Numbered from the stretch's first letter, positions 31,485 to 40,862 are shown. The stretch is DNA of 64,000 nucleotides from Halorubrum vacuolatum (GCF_900188065.1 NZ_FZNQ01000010.1:1-64000); one strand, 5' to 3'. Notes: generated by a model not told the origin, from the sequence alone. A program made the numbers and translations.

Positions 31485-33056
31485 ATGGATACGGCCCCGG
31501 ACTTCGACGCCGTGGCCGGCGAATCCGTCGTGGTTATCGGCGGCGGATTCGGCGGCCTCTCGACGGCCTGTTACCTCGCCGACGCCGGCGCGGACGTCAC
31601 CCTCCTCGAAAAGAACGAACAGCTTGGCGGGCGCGCGAGCACCCTCGAAACGGACGGCTTCCGCTTCGATATGGGTCCCTCGTGGTACCTCATGCCCGAC
31701 GTCTTCGAGCGCTTCTTCGGTCACTTCGGCCGCTCCCCCGACGACTACTACACGCTCTCGCGGCTCGATCCGCACTACCGCATCTTCTGGAAGGACGGCG
31801 ACCAAGTCGACCTCGTTCCCGACCTCGACACGAATCGCGAGCTGTTCGAGTCCTACGAACCGGGGGCGGGCGACGCGCTCGATGCGTACCTCGCGGAGTC
31901 GAAACGGACCTACGAGATCGGGATGGAACACTTCGTCTACGAGGACCGACCCCGCCTTCGCGATTACGTCGACCGCGACGTCCTCCGGTACTCGTGGGGG
32001 CTCTCGCTGCTCGGGAAAATGCAGGGACACGTCGAGGACTACTTCGAACACCCCAAACTCCAGCAGATCATGCAGTACACGCTGGTCTTTCTCGGCGGAT
32101 CGCCGACGAACACGCCGGCGTTATACAACCTGATGAGCCACGTCGATTTCAACATGGGCGTCTACTATCCCGACGGCGGCATCGGGGCGGTCGTCGACGG
32201 CATCGTCGAACTCGGCGAGGAACTCGGGGTCGAGTTCGTCACCGACGCCGAGGTCGTCGGCATCGAGGGCCGACGCGGCGCGTTCGCGGTCGACGTCGCG
32301 GGCGGCCCCGGCGGCGTCGTCGGCGGCGCACCCGGCGAGGCGGCGGTCGCCGATGTCTCCGCCGACGGTGGCGCAACCACCCGCTACCTCGCCGACCTCG
32401 TCGTCTCGAACGCCGACTACGTCCACACTGAACAGGCGCTGCTCCCGCCGAAGAAGCGGCAGTACACCGAGGAATACTGGGAGTCACGGACCTATGCACC
32501 GTCGGCGTTCCTGCTGTATCTCGGCGTCGAGGGCGACGTCGACGCGCTCGAACACCACACCCTGGTGCTGCCACCGAATTGGGACCCCCACTTCGCACAG
32601 ATCTTCGATGACCCCGAGTGGCCGGACGACCCCGCCTACTACCTCTGTGTGCCCTCGAAGACCGACGAGACGGTCGCCCCCGAGGGGCACAGCAACCTCT
32701 TCGCGCTCGTCCCGATCGCGCCCGGGCTGGAGGACACCCCCGAGATCCGCGCGGAGTACCGCGACCTCGTCCTCGATGACATCGCCGAGCACACGGGAAC
32801 CGACCTTCGCGACCGGATCGTCTTCGAAAAGACGTTCTGTGTCGAGGACTTCGCCGACCGATACAACAGCTATCAGGGCTCGGCGCTCGGGCTCGCCCAT
32901 ACGCTTCGACAGACCTCGCTGTTCCGTCCGCCGCACGCCTCCGAGGCCGTCGACGGCCTGTACTTTACGGGATCGACGACCACGCCCGGGATCGGCGTCC
33001 CGATGTGTCTCATCAGCGGCGAGATCACCGCCGAACGCGTCGCCGAAACGTCGTGA
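31485..33056 (+). CDS. crtD: carotenoid 3,4-desaturase (phytoene desaturase family)
   Basis: 523 aa. FAD-binding VVVIGGGFGGLSTACYLA at the N-terminus and the C-terminal family signature DGLYFTGSTTTPGIGVP. The order desaturase-UbiA elongase-CruF equals the crtD-lyeJ-cruF bacterioruberin cluster characterised in Haloarcula japonica, so it most likely introduces the 3,4 double bonds of the C50 carotenoid at the membrane. A Gly/Ala-rich insertion lies near residues 270-300. Its stop overlaps the lyeJ GTG start. Confidence 0.85.
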   Translation: MDTAPDFDAVAGESVVVIGGGFGGLSTACYLADAGADVTLLEKNEQLGGRASTLETDGFRFDMGPSWYLMPDVFERFFGHFGRSPDDYYTLSRLDPHYRIFWKDGDQVDLVPDLDTNRELFESYEPGAGDALDAYLAESKRTYEIGMEHFVYEDRPRLRDYVDRDVLRYSWGLSLLGKMQGHVEDYFEHPKLQQIMQYTLVFLGGSPTNTPALYNLMSHVDFNMGVYYPDGGIGAVVDGIVELGEELGVEFVTDAEVVGIEGRRGAFAVDVAGGPGGVVGGAPGEAAVADVSADGGATTRYLADLVVSNADYVHTEQALLPPKKRQYTEEYWESRTYAPSAFLLYLGVEGDVDALEHHTLVLPPNWDPHFAQIFDDPEWPDDPAYYLCVPSKTDETVAPEGHSNLFALVPIAPGLEDTPEIRAEYRDLVLDDIAEHTGTDLRDRIVFEKTFCVEDFADRYNSYQGSALGLAHTLRQTSLFRPPHASEAVDGLYFTGSTTTPGIGVPMCLISGEITAERVAETS

Positions 33057-33994
33057 GTGAACCCGTGATCGGGACCGGAGCCGACCCATCGGATGGGCAC
33101 GGAGACGGAGGGTACGGCGAGCATCGCGGCTCCACGGGGCTCCGCGAGCGCCTTCGGTATCTGATCGTCCTCTCGCGCCCGCGGTTTTGGCTCTACCTCG
33201 CGGGCCCGGTCGCCGTCGGGGTCACCTACGGGATCGCGGACGTCTCCGGGCTATTCACGGCGACGACGGTGGCACTCGCGCTGTATTTCCTCGTCCCGGC
33301 GAACGTCCTCCTGTATGGCGTCAACGACATCTACGACGCGGATATCGACGCGTTGAACCCGAAGAAGGCCGGCGATAGAGAGGAGCGGTGGCACGGCGAC
33401 CGATTCGTCCTTCTCGCCGTCGTCGCCACCGGCGCGCTCGGTCTCGCCACCTTCGCCATCACGCCGACGGTTGCGTGGCCATACCTCGTCGGGTTCTTCA
33501 TCCTCGCGGTCGGTTATAGCGCCCCGCCGTTACGGTTTAAAACGACCCCGTTCGCGGACTCCGTCTCGAACGGGCTGTATATCCTCCCCGGCGCGGCGGC
33601 GTATGCGACCGTCGCCGGGACACATCCACCGGTCGCCGCGATCGTCGGCGCGTGGCTGTGGACGATGGGGATGCACACCTTCTCGGCGATTCCGGACATC
33701 GAGCCGGACCGAACGGCGGGGATCCGGACGACCGCGACCGTCCTCGGCGAGTCGCGGACGTACGGCTACTGTCTCGTCGTGTGGCTCGGCGCCGCCCTCG
33801 CGTTCGCGGCCGTCGACGTTCGCCTCGGCGCGTTACTCGCGATCTACCCCGTCTTCGTCGCGTGGGTCGCGCGCTCGTCCATCGATGTCGCACGCGCTTA
33901 CTGGTGGTTCCCGGCGGTGAACACCGTCGTCGGCACGCTGCTCGCGATGGGCGGGCTCTGGCGTGTCTACCCGCTCTGGGAGGTGATCGGATGA
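33053..33994 (+). CDS. lyeJ: lycopene elongase/1,2-hydratase (UbiA prenyltransferase)
   Basis: 313 aa from a GTG start that overlaps the crtD stop (GTGA). Multi-pass membrane protein with the two Asp-rich motifs of UbiA enzymes: NDIYDADIDALN and DIEPDRTAG. It adds C5 units to lycopene and hydrates the ends during bacterioruberin synthesis. The overlap with both neighbours indicates a single operon. Confidence 0.88.
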   Translation: MSEPVIGTGADPSDGHGDGGYGEHRGSTGLRERLRYLIVLSRPRFWLYLAGPVAVGVTYGIADVSGLFTATTVALALYFLVPANVLLYGVNDIYDADIDALNPKKAGDREERWHGDRFVLLAVVATGALGLATFAITPTVAWPYLVGFFILAVGYSAPPLRFKTTPFADSVSNGLYILPGAAAYATVAGTHPPVAAIVGAWLWTMGMHTFSAIPDIEPDRTAGIRTTATVLGESRTYGYCLVVWLGAALAFAAVDVRLGALLAIYPVFVAWVARSSIDVARAYWWFPAVNTVVGTLLAMGGLWRVYPLWEVIG

Positions 33995-34995
33995 CGGACG
34001 CGGAGGCCGGGGGAACGACCGGCAAGAGCCAGGGGACAACCGGCAAGAGCCAGGGGACAACCGGCAAGAGCCAGGGGACAACCGGCAAGAGTCAAGGAGC
34101 AACCGGCAAGAGTCAAGGAGCAACCGGCGGGGCCGACGACGCGACCGGGGAGACGGAGACGCTTCTCGACCGACTGCCGGAGACCCGAGGGGAGCTGCAG
34201 ACGCTCCTCGATCGGATCGTCCGGGAGAACCGGTTCACCATCGCCGTGGTATTCCCGGCGGTCGGCGCGGTGACCCTCGTCGCCAGCGCGGAGGGGTGGC
34301 TGCCCGATCCGCTCGCGTTCAACCCGTGGTTCGTCCTCTTCGGCGTCCTCGTGATGCGCTCGCCGCTCATCGTCGGCGTCCTGCCGCTTTTCACCCGGCG
34401 GGCGGTCGGCTGGGTCGGCGTGTTGGTCGCGTACACGTACTTCATCGAACACCTCGGCGTGCGGACGGGGTGGCCCTACGGGACCTTCGAGTACACGATC
34501 AGCCTCGGACCGATGCTCGGCGGCGTGCCGCTGGCGCTGCCCGTCTTTTTCATCCCGCTCGTGATGAACGCCTACCTGCTCTGTCTCCTGCTTTTGGGGT
34601 CGCGGGCGGCGAACGGGTGGATACGGCTGCTCGTCGTGATCCCCGCGGTCGTGACGATGGACGTCGTGCTCGATCCCGGGGCGGTCGCGCTTGGCTTCTG
34701 GGATTTCGGCGGCGGAGCGTTCTACGACGTGCCGCTTTCGAACTACGCGGGGTGGGTGCTCTCGGCGACGGTCGCGGTGATCACCCTCGATCGCGCCTTC
34801 GATCGCATCGGGCTCCGCGAGCGGTTGGAGAACTGCGAGTTTATCCTCGATGACATGGTCAGTTTCGTCATCCTCTGGGGGGCGATCAACGTCTGGTTCG
34901 GCAACCTCGTGCCCGCGGTCGTCGCGCTCCTGATCGGGATCGGACTCGTTCGCACGGATCGGTTCGACTCGGCGCTTTTGAACCCACGCCGGTGA
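33991..34995 (+). CDS. cruF: bisanhydrobacterioruberin hydratase (CruF)
   Basis: 334 aa, multi-pass membrane protein with CruF/carotene-hydratase signatures (TYFIEHLGVRTGWPYGTFEYT, LDPGAVALGFWDF). It adds water to the C50 precursor to give bacterioruberin. The hydrophilic N-terminus carries five tandem copies of a 7-residue unit (TGKSQGT/A) from a 21-bp repeat. ATGA overlap with lyeJ. Confidence 0.88.
   Translation: MTDAEAGGTTGKSQGTTGKSQGTTGKSQGTTGKSQGATGKSQGATGGADDATGETETLLDRLPETRGELQTLLDRIVRENRFTIAVVFPAVGAVTLVASAEGWLPDPLAFNPWFVLFGVLVMRSPLIVGVLPLFTRRAVGWVGVLVAYTYFIEHLGVRTGWPYGTFEYTISLGPMLGGVPLALPVFFIPLVMNAYLLCLLLLGSRAANGWIRLLVVIPAVVTMDVVLDPGAVALGFWDFGGGAFYDVPLSNYAGWVLSATVAVITLDRAFDRIGLRERLENCEFILDDMVSFVILWGAINVWFGNLVPAVVALLIGIGLVRTDRFDSALLNPRR
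34018..34122 (+). repeat. five 21-bp tandem repeats in cruF
   Basis: Units of 21 bp, the first three nearly identical and the last two with a GCC to GTC and GGGAC to GGAGC change. They keep the reading frame and encode a flexible N-terminal tail. Confidence 0.85.
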
Positions 34996-35057
34996 GGATC
35001 GCACGCTGCCAGCTTTTCACCCGTGGTATCCAACTGACCTTTCTCCTCATAAACTAC

Positions 35058-35080
35058 TGTTTGGTAACTATTAGCAAACA
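35058..35080 (+). promoter_or_regulatory. inverted repeat upstream of eutB
   Basis: TGTTTG (35058-35063) and CAAACA (35075-35080) lie in an unusually AT-rich 40 bp upstream of the eutB ATG at 35119, beside a TATA-like CATAAACT (35048-35055). Candidate site for the bat-type regulator at 39110. Confidence 0.45.
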
Positions 35081-35118
35081 TTCAATCACCTGCCCGTTCC
35101 ATCACCGAGGGAAGCCGC

Positions 35119-36480
35119 ATGTCCACACCTATCACGGACGCGGAGCCACCTCACCGGTTCGACTCCATCAGGGAGGTGCTGGCGAAAGCCAGCGAGGAGA
35201 AGACCGGGGACCAACTGGCGGGGGTCGCCGCGGATTCGGAGGCCGAACGGGTCGCCGCCAAGCGTGCGCTCAGCGCCACCACGCTCGAAACGCTTCGGGA
35301 ACATCCCGTCGTGCCGTACGAGGACGACGAAGTCACGCGGGTCATTCAGGACGCGGTTCGCGAGCCGGTGTATGACCGAATCGGCGACTGGACCGTCGCT
35401 GATCTCCGGGAGTTCCTCGTCGACGAGCGGACGACGGAGCGCGATATCCGCGCGATCCGCCCCGGGCTCACGAGCGAGATGATCGCCGCCGTCACGAAGA
35501 TCATGTCGAACATGGATCTCGTGTTGGCCACCTCGAAGATGGAGGTGACCGCGCGCTGTAACGGCACGGTCGGCGGCGAGGGGACCCTCGCCTTCCGACT
35601 CCAGCCGAACGATCCCGCCGACGACGTCGAACACATCATCGACGCGACCCGGGAGGGGCTCGCGTACGGCGTCGGCGACGCGGTGATCGGGGTCAACCCC
35701 GTCGAGGACGGCGTCGGGACGGTGACCGATATCCTCGAGGCGACCCACGAGTTCATCGAGGAGTGGGGGGTTCCCACACAGAACTGCTGTCTCGCCCACG
35801 TGACGACCCAGATGGAGGCCATCCGTGAGGGTGCGCCGGCCGACCTCGTCTTTCAAAGCCTCGCGGGAACGGCGGCCGGCAACGACGAGTTCGGCGTCGA
35901 CGTCGACCTGCTCGATACGGCCCACGACCTCGCGAAGCGCCGCTGCACCTCAAGTGGCCCAAACGTCATGTACTTCGAGACCGGGCAGGGCGCGGAGCTG
36001 TCCGGCGACGCCCACGAGGGGGTCGATCAGCTCACGCTCGAGGCGCGGTGTTACGGGCTCGCCAAGCGCTATGATCCCTTCCTCGTCAACACGGTCGTCG
36101 GGTTCATCGGCCCGGAATATCTCTACGACGGCCGGCAGGTGATCCGTGCCGGCCTCGAGGACGTGTTTATGGGCCAACTCCACGGCATCTCGATGGGGAT
36201 CGACGCCTGCTACACGAACCACATCCAGGCCGATCAGAACGACATCGAGAACCTCGCGGTCCTGCTCGCGGCCGCCGGGGCGAACTTCTTCATCACCGTC
36301 CCGATGGGCGATGACGTGATGTTGAACTACCAATCGAACAGCTACCACGACGCCGCCGCCCTCCGACAGATATTCGATCTCGATCCGGCCCCCGAGTTCC
36401 ACGAGTGGCTCGAACGGATGGGGGTCTGGCGTGACGGAAAGCTCACGGCACAGGCCGGCGATCCGACGATCTTCACCTGA
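35119..36480 (+). CDS. eutB: ethanolamine ammonia-lyase large subunit
   Basis: 453 aa, normal length. Conserved blocks include GLTSEMIAAVTKIMSNMDL, GDAVIGVNPVEDGV, LVFQSLAGT, VMYFETGQGAELS, NTVVGFIGPEYLYDGRQVIRAGLEDVFMG and DDVMLNYQSNSYHD. The adenosylcobalamin-dependent enzyme converts ethanolamine to acetaldehyde and ammonia. Followed 22 nt later by eutC; reactivase eutA is convergent. No microcompartment shell genes are present nearby, so the acetaldehyde is probably handled in the cytosol. Asd in this window makes ethanolamine lipids, a possible ethanolamine source. Confidence 0.93.
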   Translation: MSTPITDAEPPHRFDSIREVLAKASEEKTGDQLAGVAADSEAERVAAKRALSATTLETLREHPVVPYEDDEVTRVIQDAVREPVYDRIGDWTVADLREFLVDERTTERDIRAIRPGLTSEMIAAVTKIMSNMDLVLATSKMEVTARCNGTVGGEGTLAFRLQPNDPADDVEHIIDATREGLAYGVGDAVIGVNPVEDGVGTVTDILEATHEFIEEWGVPTQNCCLAHVTTQMEAIREGAPADLVFQSLAGTAAGNDEFGVDVDLLDTAHDLAKRRCTSSGPNVMYFETGQGAELSGDAHEGVDQLTLEARCYGLAKRYDPFLVNTVVGFIGPEYLYDGRQVIRAGLEDVFMGQLHGISMGIDACYTNHIQADQNDIENLAVLLAAAGANFFITVPMGDDVMLNYQSNSYHDAAALRQIFDLDPAPEFHEWLERMGVWRDGKLTAQAGDPTIFT

Positions 36481-36502
36481 CCGACCAACCACGGTTCCAT
36501 TC

Positions 36503-37423
36503 ATGCACACACCAGACACTGATCGCACTGACACGAATCGAACGGACCGGACAAACCGAACGGAACGGACGGACCGAACGGAACGGACGGACCGGACGGA
36601 TCGATCGAACCGAACAGCAACCCATGCGGGAGGATCCGGACCGGTGGCCCTCCCCGACGGTGGCACCGATCGGGAGCCGCCGAGCGGGATCCGGTCCCCG
36701 CGGGACGCCGATGCACTCGAACGGCTGATCGAACGGAACCCATCACGGCTCGGCGTCGGACGCGCAGGGCCGCGACCGACGACGGAGACCCTGCTGCGCT
36801 TCCGGCAGGATCACGGCCTCGCCCGCGACGCCGTCTTGACGATGGTCGATCCGGCGCTCATCGACGATCTCGACCTCGTGACGGTTCGGACCCTCGTCAC
36901 GGAGAAGGACGAGTATCTCGCCCGACCGGATCTCGGTCGAGAGATCTCCGAAGAGACCGCGACATCCCTTCGCGAGCAGTGTCGGGTCGGCCCCCAGATA
37001 CAGGTGATCGCCAGCGACGGGCTCAGCTCCACGGCCATCGAGACGAACCTCCCCGACCTGCTTCCTGCCCTCATGGACGGGTTGGCGGCTCACGACCTCG
37101 ACGTCGGTACCCCGATCTTCGTCGAATTCGGTCGCGTCGACGTGATGGACGCGATCGGCGAGGAGCTCGAGGCCGACTGTTGTGTCATCCTCATCGGTGA
37201 GCGGCCCGGACTCGGTTCCGCGGATAGCCTGAGCGCGTACATGGTGTATGGCCCGGAACGCGGCGCGCCCACCGCGAAGAAGTCGGTGATCTCGAATATC
37301 CATGCGGGCGGGCTCCCGCCCGTCGAGGCCGGGGCGACGATCGCGGACCGGATCGCCGAAATGTGTGAACACCAGGCGAGTGGGCTCGAACTCACCGAGG
37401 ACGACCGGGAGTTTCAGAAGTGA
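36503..37423 (+). CDS. eutC: ethanolamine ammonia-lyase small subunit
   Basis: 306 aa. Core from about residue 70 with RLGVGRAGPRPTTETLLRFR, DEYLARPDLGR, VQ/QVIASDGLSS, LIGERPGLGSADSLSAYMVYGP and SNIHAGGLPPVEA. The N-terminal 40 residues are a repetitive Arg-Thr-Asp/Glu/Asn tract of DNA repeats not expected in the family, so either it is a disordered extension or the real start is later. The 3' end overlaps convergent eutA by 10 bp. Confidence 0.92.
   Translation: MHTPDTDRTDTNRTDRTNRTERTDRTERTDRTDRSNRTATHAGGSGPVALPDGGTDREPPSGIRSPRDADALERLIERNPSRLGVGRAGPRPTTETLLRFRQDHGLARDAVLTMVDPALIDDLDLVTVRTLVTEKDEYLARPDLGREISEETATSLREQCRVGPQIQVIASDGLSSTAIETNLPDLLPALMDGLAAHDLDVGTPIFVEFGRVDVMDAIGEELEADCCVILIGERPGLGSADSLSAYMVYGPERGAPTAKKSVISNIHAGGLPPVEAGATIADRIAEMCEHQASGLELTEDDREFQK
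36527..36615 (+). repeat. repetitive CGGACCGAACGGA tract in eutC
   Basis: Reiterated GGAC/GAAC-type words encode RTD, RTE and RTN triplets. The reading frame is kept. Confidence 0.7.
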
Positions 37424-38967
37424 CCTTCGCCGAACGCCAGCGTCTTCGTGACGACCGGCACCGCGTCACGGCCGGCGAGCGGCTCACCGATGTCAAGCCG
37501 GTCGTCCGCCGTCAGCTCCAACTCGTCGATGACGAGATACGGGGCGTCCAATCGCCCGTGTAGCGCCTGTCCGAGCGCCTTCGCACAGTTCTGTCGCGTC
37601 ACGATGACCAGCGGGAGGGTGGTCGGATATCCCGTCGCGGCGAGGGCGTGTGCCAACGCGTCCGCGACTCGCTGCAGGGTCCCGTAGGTGAGTGATCCGA
37701 TTTCTCCGATATAGAGACCGAGTGCATCGGGGGCCGTATCGCCATCGGCCTGCTCGGCATCGAGGCCGTACAGGTCCGTGGCGGTCGCAAGCGCCTGGAG
37801 AAATTTCGAAGTCGGCGTATCGGGGTCCGACGATTCCGGGCCGTCGGCCACGGAGCCGACCACAACGATCGGCACGTCACGGAGGGGAAGCAGCGACGGA
37901 TCGAGCCAGATGGTCCGTCCGCTGAACGTCGTCGCCTCGGTTCCCACGCCGACGACCGTCGCCCGGAGGTCCTCATCGAGCGCGATCAGGTCCACGTCGG
38001 GGAGCCGCTCCGCAAGCGCGGTCCGAAGCTCGGCCGCGAGGAGCGGACCGAGGTCGCCGTGACGGAAGGGATCCACATTCGCATCCGCGTTGTCCGCATC
38101 CGCGTTCAGGGAGTGCTCGTTCATGATGGCTCCGACGCCACCCGTGACGACGACGGCGTCGAGATCGATCCGTGCGGATGGCCGCTCACCGATCAGGAGT
38201 GCCTCGGTACGGAGGTCGAACGGCGGCCCGGCGAGGAGGTCGGCGATCAGCTGCGCCGCGTTCCGTGCGACGGGACGGAGGGCCCCGTCGCTCGCCTCGT
38301 CGCCGATGGCGAGGTCGAGCCCGCTGGAGCGATCGAGCCCGTTGGAGCTATCGAGCCCGTTGGACGCGATCAGTTCCGTCACCTGTGGAGCGATCGCACT
38401 GATCCTGGCGTCGGTCACACGGACCAGGCGTGCGCCGACATCGAGACACCGCGTCTCCACCACGCGATCGCCTTCGAAGATCGCGACGTTCGTCGTCCCG
38501 CCACCGACGTCGACGTTCGCGACCGTCTCGCCGGTCTCCGCCGCCCGAGTCGCCGCTCCCGATCCCCGTCCCGCGAGTACCGCCTCGAACGACGCGCCGG
38601 CGGCGGCGGCGACGAAGTCGCCTGCATCCGCCGCGATCCGGTGGACGAGCCGCTCCGCATTCTCGCGTTTTGCGGCCTCGCCGGTCACGATGACCGCACC
38701 GGTGTCGATGTCGGCGGGTGAGCGATCCACGGCGGCGAGCGCCGTCTCGACGACGGCCGCGACGGCGACGACGTCCACGGTCTCCGGGTCGACGAGCGGC
38801 GTCTCGACGATCGGGCTGCGATGGATGACCGCACGCTCCCGGATCTCCGGCCGGAGCGCTGCGTCGCTCGCTGGTGGGTTCGACACCCGCAGTCGACTCA
38901 CGACGACCTGCGTGGTCGTCGTCCCCACGTCTACCCCGACGCTCTCTACCCACTCATCCGGAGGCAT
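37414..38967 (-). CDS. eutA: ethanolamine ammonia-lyase reactivating factor
   Basis: 517 aa of the actin/Hsp70-like ATPase fold: phosphate-1 loop VGVDVGTTTTQVVVS, GGGTTN (NVDVGGGTTNVAIF) and VVVTGG. It exchanges damaged cobalamin from EutBC. A small repeat (SNGLDSSNGLDRSSGLD) lies near the middle. The start at MPPDEW was chosen over one 66 bp upstream because of its match to family length. Convergent, overlapping the eutC end. Confidence 0.88.
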   Translation of the reverse strand: MPPDEWVESVGVDVGTTTTQVVVSRLRVSNPPASDAALRPEIRERAVIHRSPIVETPLVDPETVDVVAVAAVVETALAAVDRSPADIDTGAVIVTGEAAKRENAERLVHRIAADAGDFVAAAAGASFEAVLAGRGSGAATRAAETGETVANVDVGGGTTNVAIFEGDRVVETRCLDVGARLVRVTDARISAIAPQVTELIASNGLDSSNGLDRSSGLDLAIGDEASDGALRPVARNAAQLIADLLAGPPFDLRTEALLIGERPSARIDLDAVVVTGGVGAIMNEHSLNADADNADANVDPFRHGDLGPLLAAELRTALAERLPDVDLIALDEDLRATVVGVGTEATTFSGRTIWLDPSLLPLRDVPIVVVGSVADGPESSDPDTPTSKFLQALATATDLYGLDAEQADGDTAPDALGLYIGEIGSLTYGTLQRVADALAHALAATGYPTTLPLVIVTRQNCAKALGQALHGRLDAPYLVIDELELTADDRLDIGEPLAGRDAVPVVTKTLAFGEGHF

Positions 38968-39109
38968 ACATCGGTCCTGTCGACGGCGACGAGGGTAGCC
39001 GTTTCTCCGGGTGACCTGTTCGAGTTCGAACACCGTGATGACCGGATCGGCCTCGTGACGGACGGATCGACGATCGGCGACAGATCGTGGACGCGTCGGT
39101 GTTCGACGA

Positions 39110-39853
39110 TCATCCCCGTGTCGACATCCGCTCGATCGCCGGACCGAGAAGCTTCGCTTCCGATTTGCGGAGGTGTTCGAGCAGGGTCGTCTTCGAGATG
39201 CCGGCCTTCTCCGCGAGTTCTCTCGTCGTCACCTCCCGCGGCCACGAGTAGTAGCCGTGCTCGCAGGCGAGTTCGAACACCTCCCGTTGCCGTGGCGACA
39301 GCAGCGAGAGCCGTACCGGCTCGCTCGTGCTCGCGTTCGTCCGTGTCGTGATCTTGGTCACGGTGATCTCTGCATCCTGTGTTTCGGCCACCTTATCGAG
39401 CCGTTCGTGGAGCCTCTCACGGTCGGTGTCGCTGACGAACACCGACCAGTGCTCGATGCCGTCCGACACGCGCACCGGGCCGTCCTGGATGAATCCCCGG
39501 GAGGCGAGCGCATCGCTGATCGTATTGACCGGGTCGTACTCGACGAACAGCTCCCGCGTCGCGTAGCCGAGAAGCGATCCGGGATCCGTGTATCCGGTCC
39601 GACGCTGCATCACGACGACCGATTCGGTCAACGGCGAGGCGCGGGTCTCCTCGATCAACGATTCGATCTCGTCGATCGAGCTCCCATACACGGTGAAATG
39701 TCCCTTCACTCGGCCGTCGGTGGCGTTGTATACCGTGTGCGCCAACAGTCCACCCGGCGCCCCCATGGTCACCTCGAGCGTCCAGCAGTTCGGGTGCCAT
39801 AGTTCGAGGGTCAGACGGGCCCCGCTCGATGCGGCCGTGCTGAGGGATCCCAT
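39110..39853 (-). CDS. bat-type HTH_10 transcriptional regulator
   Basis: 247 aa. The N-terminal sensor-like domain is followed by a C-terminal HTH_10 (bacterio-opsin activator type): LSPRQREVFELACEHGYYSWPREVTTRELAEKAGISKTTLLEHLRKSEAKLL. Probably regulates the neighbouring eut genes, inferred from position. Its own promoter region has a perfect ATGTATATACAT palindrome 21-32 bp before the ATG. Confidence 0.85.
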   Translation of the reverse strand: MGSLSTAASSGARLTLELWHPNCWTLEVTMGAPGGLLAHTVYNATDGRVKGHFTVYGSSIDEIESLIEETRASPLTESVVVMQRRTGYTDPGSLLGYATRELFVEYDPVNTISDALASRGFIQDGPVRVSDGIEHWSVFVSDTDRERLHERLDKVAETQDAEITVTKITTRTNASTSEPVRLSLLSPRQREVFELACEHGYYSWPREVTTRELAEKAGISKTTLLEHLRKSEAKLLGPAIERMSTRG

Positions 39854-39873
39854 ACCACACAACGTTCCTGATT

Positions 39874-39885
39874 ATGTATATACAT
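39874..39885 (-). promoter_or_regulatory. 12-bp palindrome over TATA region of the bat-type regulator
   Basis: ATGTATATACAT is perfectly symmetrical and sits where the TATA box for a near-leaderless start at 39853 should be. It may serve both as core promoter and operator. Confidence 0.5.
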
Positions 39886-39981
39886 GATCCCGACCATGGA
39901 AAGTACATCCCCCGTGAATCGAGTATCGGGGTGTGGATTTCCCCAAGAACGGGTGGGCCCCCGCCATCTGCCGCCCTCAGA

Positions 39982-40080
39982 TCACTCCCGCTCCGTGCCC
40001 ATCGCGCCGATCATCGCCATTAGGAAGCCGAACCGACTTCCCCACTGTGCACGCGCGGTCTTTGTTTCAGCGGTTGCCAT
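39982..40080 (-). pseudogene. N-terminal remnant of SNF-family sodium-dependent transporter
   Basis: 32 codons ending with RAQWGSRFGFLMAMIGAM, then a few unrelated residues and a stop. W-x-S/T-R-x-GF-x-x-A/M-x-x-G is the invariant start of neurotransmitter:sodium symporters, normally continuing VGLGNIWRFP. The rest of the transporter is absent. Lies in the otherwise gene-free 39886-40241. Confidence 0.5.
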
Positions 40081-40241
40081 GTGTGGCTCTATCACACGTG
40101 GTGTGAACCGATTGATAACAACCCCTCCGTCCATGGGAGGGGTTCCGCCGATCGATGGGTGATCTCCCCCCACCGACCGTTTCGAGTGTCACCTTTAGGG
40201 CGACCAAGCTCCGATCCACCTTTAGGGCGACCGAGCTCCGA

Positions 40242-40862
40242 TCACTCTCCGCGTGCATCGTGTGCGGAAATAAAGGGTACGCCGGCACGCTCGGCGGTGA
40301 TCGCGTCCCGTTCGGAGTCCCCGATGAAGACGGTACGTGCGGGATCGACACCGAGCGCGTCGATGGCGGCCAAAAGCGGCTCCGGGTCCGGCTTCCACGT
40401 CGATACCGTATCCCGTCCGACGACCGCATCCACCCCGCTCGCGAGGTCGTGTGTCTCCAACGCGATCCGGCAGGCGGCCTCGCAGTTGAGCGAGCAGACG
40501 GCGACCGGTGGTCCTTCGGTTCCCGACTCCCGGCCGGATTCGGACGGTGATTCGGATTCCGACGGTGATTCGGATTCCGACGGTCCTTCGAGGAGATCTG
40601 CGAGCGGTAGCCGGGTTGACCGTCGGGCACCCTCGCGCTCGTGGGCGGCGATCGCCTCCTCGACCGCCTCCGCGAGTCCATACTCGTCGGCGGCACCGAG
40701 CAACTCCCAGAGGTCGCTGCCGGGCGGTTTGACGGCGTGTTCGGCGTAGACGTCGATGACGTCCGCAGCCACCGCGTTCCAGTCGACCGCGAGGTGCACG
40801 AGAGTTCCATCGAGGTCGTAGACGACCGCGTCGTACGCAGCAGGGTCGAACGTCCCTGTCAT
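40242..40862 (-). CDS. HAD-superfamily phosphatase
   Basis: 206 aa. Motif I DLDGTLV near the N-terminus, motif II-like VCSLN, Lys in TWKPDPEP and motif IV FIGDSERDAITAERAGV. Phosphoglycolate-phosphatase-like; substrate unknown. A Ser-Glu repeat (SESESPSESESPSES) sits between cap and core. ATGA overlap with the acyl-CoA dehydrogenase gene upstream. Confidence 0.85.
   Translation of the reverse strand: MTGTFDPAAYDAVVYDLDGTLVHLAVDWNAVAADVIDVYAEHAVKPPGSDLWELLGAADEYGLAEAVEEAIAAHEREGARRSTRLPLADLLEGPSESESPSESESPSESGRESGTEGPPVAVCSLNCEAACRIALETHDLASGVDAVVGRDTVSTWKPDPEPLLAAIDALGVDPARTVFIGDSERDAITAERAGVPFISAHDARGE

Noticed and set aside
30621-33056. 811-codon frame running through the amidase gene into crtD
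   Set aside because: The part before 31485 is a Ser/Arg-rich shadow of the amidase gene in another frame. Only the crtD part has family motifs.
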